From the NCBI GenBank assembly GCA_030407085.1, contig CM059584.1:125149001-125213000 (forward strand): DNA of 64,000 nt. Reading direction: 5' to 3'. This DNA is from Trichopria drosophilae. Lineage: Eukaryota > Arthropoda > Insecta > Hymenoptera > Diapriidae. Shown here piece by piece: positions 35,166-46,600 of this stretch (position 1 is its first letter; each line of letters opens with the position of its first letter). Made by a program: the position numbers and the translations under genes. The notes under the pieces are model-generated. The model was not told where the DNA came from and did not search any database. It saw only the letters and a program-made list of their open reading frames with translations.

Positions 35166-36329
35166 TGTTGCATTTTGTCCGGGTCAAACCATTCGTTGCC
35201 TGCACTTTGATAACAAATGCCGATTCTTTGTAGTTTGTAGGTTATGATTACCAAAGTGTTTACGACATAAATTGCTAATCATTTTTCAAGACTATTCTAC
35301 TAATTCAAATTCTAATTTACTAGAATATGCAATATCTCAAGTTAAATATACATAGCATTTTAGCTGATTTTTCGCCTGAAATGTATGTCAAAGCTTCATG
35401 ATATATAGACGTTGAGAACGAGTAGGTTACGCTATATATTCTTTACACTCTAACGTGAGAAACAATGCAAAGGTTACATGAAGTGGCGAATAAAAGACTA
35501 AAAGACATCAAAGGCGCATGGGACAAAAAGACGCCTATACATATATCGGGTCAAATTTAAACCAATCGATATAGCTTGAGAAGTTTTGAAGGGTCAACGA
35601 ATAATGAGAAACAATATTAAAATACATAGTGTGTTTTTATATTAAAACTAATTAACATAACTTTTTTTTTATAAACAAAAAACGTTAATAAAATCCAATG
35701 AAACTAAACAGGAAAAAAATTAAGGAATTGGAAATACTGTTCTGTTGACGACAATTCGAAATGACTCTTGTTTCAAGTCTATTTAAACATTTACTAACTT
35801 TTCGCAAGTATTTATTCGAGATTCTACAACTTAATTAGACGTGTCAATAAAAAGTTGAAATTTAACTTGATAGTTTGTTAAACAGCTTTCCATTTACTAT
35901 ATTCTTTGAGTTCAGAGCGTAATTTTAATATGCAAAGGTTTGGTTACAATCACAAGAAACCACATTAATTGAGTAATAATTAAGGTATTCCATTAATAAA
36001 TAATTTTTGTAATTAACTGTGTACTAAGTTTAACTTATAGCGATACCTGAGCGATAGTTGCTATATCTGATCTATATTCATCTAAAAGTCATAGTTTAAA
36101 ACGATTAAGTGTTACTTCGTGATACATATGATGAAAGTCTTTTATCCATTTCGTCCCAAAGTGCCCATTTTAAACATTGATTTGAATAATGTATAATCTA
36201 TTTTCACCCCGAAAAAATTATTATAAAGTGATAGCCAGCTATTTTCGAGGTCATTCTATATAGATTTATGTTATATAGAGAACAAAAGAATACGCTACAA
36301 TCCCTACATGTTTTTATTTAAAAAAATGG
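35166..36329. other. A+T-rich, no gene seen
   Basis: A small hairpin aggcgcatgggac...gacgcct lies at about 35510-35534. Otherwise no supported feature. Confidence 0.5.
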
Positions 36330-36590
36330 TATTCTTTTAGGGTATTTTTTTCTGAGGTCTTGGGTGGTGTCCAATATGAAACCAAATTACCTTATTTTGA
36401 AAGATTTTTTCGTCGAACTTGTATTTGTTCGAAATAAGTGCAAAAAACTAAAAAAAGTGAAGAGTGCCAGATTTTATCATCATATTCGTTTTCAGGAGGA
36501 AAAAGTACATCGAAATAGTGTAGTTTAACATTTTTTTTGAGAGGATGCCCATTTTCCGAAGGTTTACCGAGATCTAATAATTTCTGTTAC
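36330..36590. repeat. Relic sharing TTCCGAAGGTTTACC with the 33891 foldback
   Basis: ttccgaaggtttacc at 36554-36568 equals the left terminus zone of the foldback at 33891, on the opposite strand. The preceding 200 bp (gaggtcttgggtggtgtcc, ttcgttttcaggagg) look like a non-coding element body, but no partner end was found. Confidence 0.35.
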
Positions 36591-37135
36591 AGTTTTATTC
36601 ATATTATAGTACTTTTCTATATTTCTTATTGAACATGTTGGATTTAATAGGGTTAAACAAATTCTAAAAGTACCTCAATTTGACGAAAATTTCCGCCGTA
36701 TATTACAACCACAGTTAAATGTGGTAATAAAAATAACAAATAATAAAACTATTTTTATTTTGCGCTTTTCAGCATAACTCATGCCTAGTGTATAATCTGC
36801 CTATTTTATGTATATCTATCAATAGTTACTTATGAAAGTGATATGGGTGATTTTACGATAAACTGCAAATTTGAGGTAAATATTTCGACTAAAAAATGTT
36901 TAAATTCGGGATTTTTTCTTCCCGAACCGGATTGATTCTTCATGAACATCTCCTACCAAGAAATTATGTAGAGTTGGCGAACTTGAACGCATAATTTCAC
37001 AAAGTTGTGCGCGCATATATTACTGTTCACAAATCAACGTAAGCGATTAGTTAAAATTCATCAAATTAACCATTTTTATTCAAGATGACGAATTTCTTCC
37101 TTATTTTATTTCCTCACTTATCCCTTCTTACTATA
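36591..37135. other. A+T-rich, no gene seen
   Basis: No supported feature. Confidence 0.5.
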
Positions 37136-37139
37136 TTAA

Positions 37140-38379
37140 CCCATTAACGCCGGGAAGGACACTTTTTGCACTTCAAATTCAATGAAGTATTTCGTATGAA
37201 CATGGAGTATCAACAAAATTAAAAGATATGTATCATATTATTTTTAAGGTCGCTCTTTTCAATGGCGTTGTCAAAATTGAGCTATCGTAATTAGAGAATT
37301 AAATATAGCGATTAAAATGTAAAAAAAACGCAAAAAAAATTTCTTCTCATCGAAGAAGTATTTTCGTCACAAAATTCCTTCACTAAAGGTGAAGAAAATA
37401 GTTGTGGTAATAAGATATATATTTTAAATATTAACAAAATAACACCGTGATCACAAAATGGTGATGGCAGTGAATAATTTCTTTTTGAAAGTTAACAAAT
37501 TTTTTTCATGAAAACTATAAATTTTAGACAAAATTTTCTACGAATAAAAATCTCTTCGAATATATCGAAGAATATGCCCACATTTTTTCAGAATATTTCT
37601 AAATTTTCGGAGAAACGAAATTTTTAATAAAGTCGTTTAAAAAATCTGAAAAATTTTTAGTGTATTCTTTGACAAATTGTAAGATAATATTGTTCTAAGG
37701 AAATTGTGTCCAAAGTCTACAGTCTACGAAAAAAGTGTTTCTGAAAAACTATAAACTTTAGAGAAAATCTTCTTAGAACAAAAATATTTTAGAATTAGTC
37801 AATAATTACTCTCAATTTTTTCAGATTTTTTAAATGACTCTTTTCACAATTTCGATTTTCTTAATTTTTGAAAAATAACAAATTGTATCAACACATTCTG
37901 GAAAAAATTGAGAATATTCTTTGACACATTCTAAGAAACGTTTGTTCTCACAACATTTTTTGTAGAGTTTTCAGTTTTCATGAACAAAATTTGCTAAGTT
38001 TTAAAAAGAAAATTCTCACTGCGTTCGCTATATTGCTTTCATGATGTTAGTTTTTTTAATTTTGAAGAAATATATCTTAATACTACAACTATTTTCTTTA
38101 CCTTTAGCGAAAGAAATTTGTGCTGACAAATATTTTTGCCTTTCTATGAGAGAAAAATATTTCATAAAAAAGTATACCCAATTTCTTGCGGATTTTGACA
38201 TTTAAATCGTTATATTTAATTATGTAATTAAGATAGCTCAATTTTGATAATTCCATTGAAATGACCGATCTCGAAAATAACAAGACACATACATTTCAAT
38301 TTTTTTTGAAGTTTAATTTTCCTATGAAATACTTGATTGAAATTGAAGTAAGAAATGTGTCCTTCCCGGCGTTAATGGG
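37140..38379. mobile_element. 1,240-bp palindromic TTAA element (piggyBac-like MITE)
   Basis: The left end reads cccattaacgccgggaagga and the right end is its exact inverse (tccttcccggcgttaatggg). TTAA flanks both sides (37136-37139, 38380-38383), the target site of piggyBac and Kolobok transposons; CCC termini favour a piggyBac-like assignment. Inverted similarity runs through the whole element: aatggcgttgtcaaaattga against the inverse of tcaattttgataattccatt, and gaagaaaatagttgt against acaactattttctt. It is one giant foldback with a small centre near 37760. No transposase is present. Some minus frames (38322-38528) cross its right end and are spurious. Confidence 0.9.
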
Positions 38380-38383
38380 TTAA

Positions 38384-39846
38384 GAAATCGCTGACGGCAG
38401 TAAGCATATACAGTACAGGAAAAATGTGGGGAAAATAGAACATACAAGAAGTAACTCACAGAAAATAAGGGTAAGTCTACTGTACGAAAAAAAATAGACC
38501 CATAAGTGGCGAGTTTTTTAAGTAGCAACTTTTTGTCCGATATGTAAAGAAAATCAATGCAGACTCATAATATACATCAGTTTTACAAGTTAATACTAAC
38601 GTCAATGAAAATTAAATTCATGAATTTGTTCAAACACGGAATGTTTCATTTTCATTTTTAATTGATTTCTTAATATGTAAACGTAAATAAAAATAGGTAC
38701 ACTTTTTCTCTCATGTTATTATAATATAAAACATCAAATCACCAACTTAGTGAATTGTAATGCTGTCAATAACAAAATGAAATAAATGACGTGTATAATT
38801 ATAGACGAATAAGTATGTAATGTGGGACGTAAATTTTTATGATTTTTAGATATAATTATTAATTACAAAATTCATTAAAGAATGTTTTGATCATTTTGTA
38901 ATAATTTATTATATGACGTTTTAAATGACACATGTAGAATCATGATTTCTTTTATTCGTCAAAAATTAAACCTGTACAATAGAATGAACCTCTTAAACGT
39001 TCGAATTATATTACGTTTATCTTACAGTTATAAATAAAACATTCAGCTAGTCTATAGACAATAATTGGTTACAAAATATGCCCCTGAACGTTTTACACGT
39101 TTCAGGTATTTTATTTAATTTGCTCGACGAAGCCTACTATAATCAAAAACAACGATTACAGCAATAGAACTACAAATTATGCAGGGGTGTCGTTTTCATA
39201 AAGTAAGACCGAAAGTGTTTCGTATTACTATTGTCAAGGTGAAAGTAGTTTATTCTTTTTTACTAAAAATTGAATTAAAAAGTATTACCGATTATGATAA
39301 GTTTCCATTCAACATTAATTACTAAATGCTTAAGCATTAAACTAGCATTTTATAGTCAGGTTTCATTAACACTATATTCGAAATTCACTCAAGATATTAA
39401 CAGTATGGAGTTCCATGGTATTTAGTAAATTAAACCAAAACAGAAGAAAAAGTCAAAACGAGCAATTAAGAATTGTGCTTTGTCATATATCAAATTCGTT
39501 GTACTCAAAAAAATCCTATAACTTTACAAATGACTTTTATTTTTTAAATAATTTTTTGCAAAATTTACAGATTTAGTGACAAATAACTTCTGACTTAATA
39601 CATAGACCATAAATATAGAAAATACAAACTATACAACTAAACTATGCACTAAAGTACAATATAAAATACAAAAAATTACTAACGGTAGAAATGTCCGTAT
39701 TCCTTAGTACTTCCAAAAGTACGAACAATTTTACATCGTGTCTTATTAACAGCGAGGGTTGAAATTACCCAGGAGGTAGTACATCATCTTCACCTACTTT
39801 TTGTGAACATTTTAAACTTTGTATACTATTTTCCCCAACACCAGGG
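38384..39846. other. A+T-rich, no gene seen
   Basis: No supported feature. Confidence 0.5.
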
Positions 39847-39960
39847 ATAGATGGCGCTGCGATTACATTCTGTGCAGTTGACCGACTGTTTAAATTTGTT
39901 AAACTAGCATGTTTTATAAATTAGACATATTTCACGAAACGTAATGAAAGCACCATCTAT
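39847..39960. mobile_element. 114-bp MITE carrying a CTCF-like core
   Basis: The left end atagatggcgctgcgattac is mirrored by cgtaatgaaagcaccatctat at the right, about 15 of 21 positions. The left terminus contains tagatggcgct (39848-39858), which fits the insect CTCF core AGRKGGCGC. The right one (tagatggtgc inverted) differs by one base. This is a small non-coding palindromic element; whether CTCF binds is not known. Confidence 0.5.
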
Positions 39961-40259
39961 ACTTATATAAGTAGTAGTTTGGTTCGTAGCAAAAACACAT
40001 TTTTAAATAACCCCTTACTCGATTCCTGTTTTGGGAGGTTCAACTCCCCCCCCCCCGTCATCAAAAAGTGGACTTTTTAAAATCACTTTGTGTTTCAGCA
40101 TTTTCTGAAAAAGTTCTGTAGTAAAAGTGTGAATGTTGTTCCGATACTCTGCATATATATTATTACGCTGCAACCGTATTAACGAAATTATTATTTATAA
40201 TCATATAATTTACAAATTTATATTTGCAGATTAACGTATACGTTATTGTATGAATAATA
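39961..40259. other. No gene seen
   Basis: Contains an 11-12 base C run near 40046 with a preceding gggag...ctccc stem. Nothing else. Confidence 0.5.
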
Positions 40260-40440
40260 ACGAAGTCATTTAAATAGATCCACGTTTCCCAACCTCGCAA
40301 CTAATTAACGAAAGGAGCGCTGCCTTTAATGGACAAGCATGTCGGGGAATATTAATTAATCTTTTTCACGTGAACGGATTAGCTTTCGCGTTATATCAGT
40401 TTAATGTAAAATGAAACTGTAGAGACGGAGAGCAAATTGT
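40260..40440. promoter_or_regulatory. Candidate cis-regulatory element
   Basis: Mixed-composition sequence with a palindromic homeodomain-type site attaattaat (40351-40360) and an E-box cacgtg (40367-40372) seven bases away, plus gcgctgcctttaatgg and gctttcgcgtta. Such information-dense patches in an A+T-rich desert are typical of conserved non-coding elements. Support is composition and motif only. Confidence 0.3.
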
Positions 40441-41089
40441 TGAAAAGGAATTCTGTTTATACTCGAAACTTATCATAATATAATAAGCTCATTATGAAAA
40501 TAGGAACACAAATTAAACATGGACTCCGCCACTCACAGTTAATGATTTACCAAAATGTCCAATCACTAGCAGTAGTAATAAATTATTAGTTGAATATAAT
40601 AAACATATAAATTTCCTATGTGTAGATTCATGTTACGTATTATATATACTTTGCTGAATAATTAGTGGATGATCATTATCCTACCCTAATCCGTATATAG
40701 GTAGTTTGATTCCATTTTTACGTTTTTTTTGTTTGATTATTTCTTAAACCATTTTAATGTCAGTACAAACTATAGGCTTAAAGTTCGTGAATGGTTCAAA
40801 CTATTCGAGTAATGTATTATAATAATATGTATGTGACTCTTATATAAATTTTCTCCAGTAATATTCTAAAGTTATAAGTATTAAAAATATACGCAGTAAA
40901 AATAACCACAGACTTAGCAATAAATAGCCTCAAATAAGTAAATCAGTATTTTATATAAAAAAAAACTCTCTAAATATATGAATCATAATGAAATGGATTT
41001 ATATTGTCGGCAAATATAGCAAAAGCCTGTCAAATTACTGGTGACAAGGTAAATTATCTTAGCGACCAAAGAAAAAATTTGACATGCTG
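40441..41089. other. A+T-rich, no gene seen
   Basis: No supported feature. Confidence 0.5.
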
Positions 41090-41122
41090 AGTTAGGTTAG
41101 GTCCGGGTAGGTTAGGTTAGAT
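41090..41122 (+). repeat. Interstitial TTAGG block (degenerate)
   Basis: gttaggttaggtccgggtag then gttaggttag: four intact pentamers of the insect telomere repeat around a mutated centre. Unlike the blocks at 56154 and 60402, no periodic arms were seen on either side. Confidence 0.75.
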
Positions 41123-41499
41123 TTTTTAGCCGGATGGACCACAAGAACGAATGAAAAGTTTATCAAATATGTGCTTTTCATATATGCAAATTGGTTTAAA
41201 TTTATTTAAAATGGGAATATGAAATGTCTGCGATAGAAACCCAGGTTGACATTTACCGACATCTTCTTTTTTGAAACCTAATAAAAAAGCTAAGCTGGTG
41301 TCGATCAGATTCAATTTTTCTCAATCAGTGAATCTACTTAAAAAATTAGGTATTATGATTTTATTTCGACACTATAACTCACAAATATTTTTGGACAAAA
41401 CAATAATGCTGCACCACAAAGACTTGATATTATAAAAATGTTCGAATAGCAAAAAGCTCACAGCAAAAAGGCATTTTTCTCCTTTGAATTTGTAATTCT
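41123..41499. other. No gene seen
   Basis: A 62-codon minus frame (41126-41314) is not recognised. Confidence 0.45.
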
Positions 41500-41800
41500 T
41501 CCACCATCGAGCAATAAATATTCAGGCATCGCCAACAAATCACGCCCTTTTTCAAGCCATTCGTTTATACTTTCAAACTAACAACGAACGCAGGTCAATG
41601 GTTCACGTCGAACTTGTGGAACGGAAACCAAATTTTCGAAATTTAATCAATATACGATCGGTAAGCAGCGTGTAAAATAACGCTCACAGTGTCTTTTGAT
41701 CGTTGGAAAACAAGCGATGTGCGATAAAAGCGATCGCGATTTCACCGCGAAACAATAGAAGTGCATCCTCGTTTCACTTCAATCGTTCTTCGAAATAGAG
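41500..41800. promoter_or_regulatory. Candidate cis-regulatory element, CpG-rich
   Basis: Composition shifts sharply: cgaacgcaggtcaatggttc, cagcgtgtaaaataacgctc, ataaaagcgatcgcgatttc then accgcgaaacaatag. Short self-complementary words (gcgatcgc, agcgtgt...aacgct) are dense and reading frames are closed, so it is not an exon of ordinary length. Most likely a conserved enhancer or an unannotated promoter. Confidence 0.35.
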
Positions 41801-42444
41801 GTTATGAAATTCGGCAAAATTTACGCTGCAAATATTGATCAGGTGATATTTACTTCATACGGAAAATGTTACGTTTTATTTGCTTACTGCTGTACTTGGG
41901 CATGAATGAATACGGGGGAAATTTATTGGGACACTGTGACGTTTACCTCAAAAGTCTTCATGGTGAACGCTTTAATTAATATAAATAATCAGTTAAAAAT
42001 AAAGGAAATTAGTGAACTATGAATTATTGGATTCATGAACGAAAGTTGGGATCAATATTCAACGTCATTTCATCAGCCATTCCATGCATATTCATAATTA
42101 TAAGAGACAAAGCGAGCAAAATATTTAATTTTTTAGATCCATATCCCGTAAAGACATTCATAATTTTCTACAGGGAACATTTACATTTTCTTTGCAGGCG
42201 ATGAAAATGCTAATGAAGTAAACACTGGCTTTACAGGTTTAAACGGTAGTTCAGTAATCCTAAAGTGTTTGCGCAAAAGGAAGCTTTTTTCGCTTTAGCA
42301 TCTTTACACATTATGTAGTCTAAACAGAGAATATAAATATAAATGTTTCTAATGTATACTGATTATTTGAAGATATTTTTAATTATTTTCATAAATCATA
42401 ACACCTTGTAATCCAATATAAAGACAATTGAGAATATCGGAAAC
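41801..42444. other. No gene seen
   Basis: A 61-codon plus frame (42019-42204) is not recognised. Otherwise empty. Confidence 0.5.
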
Positions 42445-42870
42445 TTCCATTTTAAGTAAATATTAGAGGAAAGTAGTCCCATACCGACCCCTCATACAAT
42501 GCGGACCTCTTCGTATTTCTCATAGATGGTCCCACAGTCTGAATTGATAATAGTGTGACTGGAACGCTGCTACAATGTTGCCCATTTGATCATATTCGAA
42601 GGTTATCACTGCCGATTAGATTTTAACAACAATGTAGTTCGTTTCTGACCTTCAAGAGACTACAGTCAGCAGTGTTTATTTATTTGCAAAAAAATCGGAA
42701 AGTACGTTTGTTTATTACTTAACCGACCTTGGTTTAACTTTCATTATAAATATTTTATCGCCACCGTTATCACTGAGAGATGACTGAAATGTGAAAAATA
42801 TCAGAGTCGTTCGTAATCGACCTCCTAATGGTGATCCGAAATCGACCTTCATTTTTTGCATTGTACTTGT
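42445..42870. repeat. Degenerate (A)CCGACC-type subterminal repeats
   Basis: Read on the minus strand, ggtccgcattgtatgagggg then tcggtatgggac (42475-42517) parallels ggatcaccattaggaggtcg then attacgaac (42797-42850); aaggtcggttaag near 42720 is a third, shorter copy. Repeated words just upstream of the MADF-like frame suggest the subterminal region of a dead DNA transposon that carried that frame. Confidence 0.35.
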
Positions 42871-42903
42871 TTATAATCTGCTTTTAAGGAAAAGTTATTA
42901 ATA

Positions 42904-43155
42904 ATGACTGCTGACGAGAATTTCAAATATTTATTCTATATATAGGATGAATATCCAAGAAAAAACTTCGAAAAGTTGTCCGGTGATTCTGCGGAAAGCA
43001 TGTGGCAGCAATGCAAATCTTCGTTTTGTGCAGTCGCACATGAATTCCGCAAAAACGAAATGCAAAAGAGAAATATTAAAATAAAAGAACTAAACAATAA
43101 ATGGAAATACTTTCAAATCCTACGAGTTTTTATGACTCAGCGTTTTTTCTTATAA
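42904..43155 (+). pseudogene. MADF/trihelix-like protein fragment, one in-frame stop
   Basis: Starting at ATG 42904 the frame runs 84 codons to TAA 43153, broken only by TAG at 42943. The part after the stop is open for 69 codons. It contains SMWQQCKSSFCAVAHEFRKN, then ELNNKWKYFQILRVF. Tryptophan/cysteine early, a basic helix, and a closing KWKYF--L--F fit the second half of MADF domains (DNA-binding, Myb/SANT-like trihelix), abundant in insects and also carried by Harbinger-type transposons. The N-terminal third of the domain is weak. Alternatively the tatatatag before GAT is a splice acceptor (exon from 42946) rather than a stop. It could be paired with the frame at 43976. No donor is evident after it. 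Confidence 0.4.
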
Positions 43156-43269
43156 AATGAGATTTGCTTAAAAAATGTGAACCCTCACTAGCGGATCGAC
43201 ATATAAGGCAGTGCAGTAATTGTTTTAGGTTGTGGTCGTACCATAATGTGCAAGGTACAATGCAAGGAC
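43156..43269. other. Spacer
   Basis: Nothing recognisable. Confidence 0.4.
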
Positions 43270-43435
43270 ACCCTAATAGAAATCGAAATCAGCCATGCTA
43301 GCACTAGACAGGAACTAACAGTTAATCGTCACGTTTTGTCTGTATATCAAGATGGGCATTGCATCAAACTAAATGACGATCTAGTGCTATCTCCTGCCTA
43401 GTGCTGGCGTGGTTGATTTCGATTTCTGCCAGGGT
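43270..43435. mobile_element. 166-bp MITE with ACCCTGGCAGAAATCG-type ends
   Basis: The left arm accctaatagaaatcgaaat then cagccatgctagcactagac is mirrored by the right arm gtctaggcagga-type inverse: tcctgcctagtgctggcgtg then gttgatttcgatttctgcc. Arms are about 44 bp, roughly 85% alike. The loop is about 80 bp. It lies between the MADF-like fragment and the frame at 43976, so it may sit in a former intron. The word cagaaat recurs in the termini at 44668. Confidence 0.8.
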
Positions 43436-43975
43436 AGCACACAGTATAATTATAACTAGTAATACAAGTAACTTAAAATAGGTAATGCAATATCCTACGA
43501 AGGTTTTTGTCCCCAATAAAATGGAATTTTCCCTACACTGTTACATACCCTAATAGAGGTACTTATCAATGTCCGCTGAAGTTACAAGCGATGGGGACAT
43601 GAGAGACGTAAGATGATAGTGGTTGTAATGGGGTAGCAACATCGTTACACGATATTTCTGAATGATCAAAAGCAGGAACCATGGTTTTGGTTTGAATGTA
43701 AATTGCAAGTTATTATTAATATATTCCAATTACTTATATCCAATTAAATGTCATTTCTTGATAGATATTTGAAAAACAAAATTGTCTTGTTTCTAGTATT
43801 CATAGTAATATAATGTTGACATATTTTTATGTACAATAATGTCTTTTATATACATTTGAAAAAGTACGGAATTTTGACTATTTGATAATCTGAAATTTTT
43901 AAATATATATAAATTCTTTTTGAAGATAAATCGTGTTATTGATTTTTTAATTGAAGACGCGTATTGGTTTTTTTT
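43436..43975. other. No gene seen
   Basis: No supported feature; would be intron if 42904 and 43976 belong together. Confidence 0.4.
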
Positions 43976-44149
43976 AAGGAAAATGAAATAGCTCGTCAAG
44001 GAGTTCGTCGCAATCGAAAATCGAGAAATAGAACTACAATTGAAATTAGTTCCGATATTGATCCCGCGTCAGTTGTCAAGATGAAATTCATTTCTATACT
44101 TCCATCCAAAGTTTTATTCAATATTCCTTCAAGCAGTCATAGTTCGTAA
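43976..44149 (+). CDS. Candidate 3'-terminal exon, unrecognised
   Basis: A polypyrimidine tract ending ttttttttaag is followed by an open frame beginning ENEIARQGVRRNRKSRNRTT and continuing SSDIDPASVVKMKF to TAA at 44147. An AATAAA hexamer overlaps the stop. The protein is basic then serine-rich, as in C-terminal tails of nuclear proteins. It is on the same strand as the MADF-like fragment 820 bp upstream, and MADF proteins often have such tails, but no BESS motif is evident. It could be a real last exon, a dead one, or chance. Confidence 0.25.
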   Translation, partial: KENEIARQGVRRNRKSRNRTTIEISSDIDPASVVKMKFISILPSKVLFNIPSSSHSS

Positions 44150-44667
44150 TAAAATTCTTTAGACATTCCTAAAAAATGCCAAAATTTTATTAATGTAGGA
44201 ATAATTTAATTTTTACCTGCCAATGTAACATTTGTAGAAATTTTGCAAAACCAATCATGATATCGTCTTTAGGCATTTGCTATTCTCATCACGGAGGGTC
44301 TTGAAATAGAACATTTGAAACGGTTGTCTTGTCAAGCGAGTTTTTCTTTCGTTATATTGACTACTTTATCATGATCTGCATTCCTAAAATACAATTGTGC
44401 GAAATGTCGAAATTTTGTACCAATTAATGATTAAAAATCGAAAATACTGACATCTTTTGCTTGTATTCGTAATACAATGTTTTACTATTAAAATTGTTTC
44501 ATACAATGATGTAATAAATAAATAAGCATAACTAGGAACTGAAAATTTATATATACTTCATAACATTATTTATATTATGTAATAATTTCAATACTTATAT
44601 AATGGAACATCAATTTTCATGCATCACGTTTGTAAAATGAATATGTTAACGTCCTCAAAATTTACTA
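44150..44667. other. No gene seen
   Basis: No supported feature. Confidence 0.45.
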
Positions 44668-44752
44668 CCAAGTAGAAATTAATTCAGACCTTGATCAGAG
44701 TCTGACTTCAGCTTTATGGGCCTGACCAGGGCCTTAATAAATTTCTGCCGAG
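44668..44752. mobile_element. 85-bp palindromic MITE (CCTCGGCAGAAATT ends)
   Basis: The right end, inverted, reads cctcggcagaaatttattaa then ggccctggtcaggccc. The left reads ccaagtagaaattaattcag then accttgatcagagtc. About 65-70% of positions agree across nearly the full arm, leaving a loop of a few bases near 44712. An old and very short hairpin element. Confidence 0.5.
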
Positions 44753-46039
44753 GAATTTCTAATAGTGTTTTACATTGGTGAAACGAAACGATTTTTTAAT
44801 ATCAAAGTAAATGAAGACAAATCTAACATCTCCAGTTCTTCACAAAACACAGAAGTTCCAAGGCAAAATGACGAGAAAAACGGCAAAGTGGGATATATTA
44901 AGACGATCTAGCTAATAATTTAAACGAGATATCTTCAAAAATATATCGACGAGTATCATTAATATAATTTATAGAGAAAAATATAGATTTTTCGAAAAAA
45001 GTTTCAGACAAAAGTGCATATTTTTTCGTTATACTTTTTTTTTTATTTTCAATAGTTTGTGAAAAAAATGAGAATTTTAGACGTAAATATGACAAATGGG
45101 TAAAACTTCATGAACGGCGTCACGAAATTACTAAGTGTTGTCATTTTTCAAAACTAATATACAAAAATAAAGTCATGGTAGTGAACAATAAGACACATCA
45201 ATTTTATTGCTAAATATTAACTTGTTGCTTCGTTATAGAGAAATTAACTTTTCAGGAGCTTTTTTTCAAAATTTAATTTCTCTAAAACGAATCGTTCAAA
45301 GATAATGAAATTTTTTGCGTAAGTCAGTGACATATATTTTAATACTTAATCTTGTTCATTTGAAAAATATTGCATTTGTTGGTAAAAAAAGTTATTTTTA
45401 TAAACAAATTAAAATTTAAACAACTTCTCTGCCTTCATAAATATTTTTAATTGTATAATAAATAATACAAAAAGCATTCAAAATTAAAAAATCTACAAAT
45501 CTTTCCTAAAACTTTTTTTTTTAAAAACTAAAATTTTTCCCAAAAAAATGATTTTATTGACATTTATATTGTTGCAATTCTCATGGCCCAATATTTACGA
45601 ACGACGGGTACAAGTTTTGAGTTTTGATAACTCGTTGAGCGTCTAAAATTATTCAATAAAAGTGCTTGCTTTAGATGCTAACCTGAGTTAACTAAGTTAA
45701 CCTGAAATTCGAAAGTATTATAAAAATAACATACATAGACCATTTCGACTTAAAGCATCGGCAAAAAGTTATTACCATTATTTTAAAAAATGGTGGTTAC
45801 CATAATTATACCATTATTTCAAAGATTGAAATGTCAAACAATTTGTAATAGTTCCAAAACTTTCTATAAGTTCATAAATTCTAAGGCATGTAGAAATATT
45901 TGCAAAACTCCCAACTTAAAAAAAAATGCAGCAGCAGTTACAGAGAGTTATCCTCAAGTACTTTCAACCCCATATAAACATCAATTTATCAATCCATCAT
46001 ACATCCTGGTTATGTTAAGAATATCAAGCACTTCCATTT
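44753..46039. other. A+T-rich, no gene seen
   Basis: A 96-codon plus frame (45790-46080) runs into the transposon terminus at 46071. It has no recognisable domain and probably is the body of that element or chance. Confidence 0.4.
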
Positions 46040-46071
46040 TCAGGTCGACTATTATTAGGTCACCCTGTATG
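46040..46071 (-). repeat. Terminus of a TACAGGGTG-type element
   Basis: aggtcgactattattaggtc then accctgta: inverted, it reads tacagggtgacc, the kind of end used by insect MITEs such as the one at 1093. No partner end was located upstream, so the element is truncated or diverged. Confidence 0.45.
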
Positions 46072-46079
46072 TTATTCTA

Positions 46080-46600
46080 AAAGCAGGAATTATCCAATTT
46101 CGTGACCCTCGGGAGTATCACCCCACAAGGCACGTCACCCTTCGCTATCAGAAATGAAAATAAACAAGCGACTGAGAAATAAATCAATTTCTTCGTTCTC
46201 CGGTTGCGGTACAAAACGCGAATCGGCTGAATTTCACAAGGAGGGGTGGCGAACGTACGGAAAGGCATTGGAAAGCCCGCAAATTATTAATTCCGGTGCT
46301 ATACGTTAAATCGCTCGTTTGTTATTCACGTTTCTTGCATGCACAGTGTTTTTATGCGTTTGTACCGGAACTCGCGTTTTTACATGCCTAGAAAACTTTT
46401 CCGGCCACGGGTGGAAGTACCATTTCTGGTCATAATGAATCGATGGCCATTAACGCTGCGTTTTGCCAAGATGTTATATTGTTTCTTTTTTACTCAAACG
46501 TATTTTACTTTATGTATGCGTGTGTATAGCCGCATCAAAAGGGGATGTCTTCGAATGGAAGGAGCCTCCCCTATTTACTTTATACCGAGATTCAATTTCT
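46080..46600. promoter_or_regulatory. Candidate cis-regulatory island
   Basis: About 500 bp of mixed, CpG-bearing sequence (cgtgaccctcgggagtatca, aaaacgcgaatcggctgaat, ttttccggccacgggtgg, tggccattaacgctgcg) between A+T-rich flanks. Frames of 63 and 87 codons exist on opposite strands but resemble nothing. No splice-site pair frames either. A conserved enhancer is the best guess; an unrecognised exon is the alternative. Confidence 0.35.

Noticed and set aside
40030..40062. GGTTCAACTCCC as a tRNA B-box
   Set aside because: No A-box, acceptor stem or anticodon arm could be placed around it.
45790..46080. 96-codon frame as a gene
   Set aside because: It runs straight into an ACCCTGTA transposon terminus and shows no recognisable domain.
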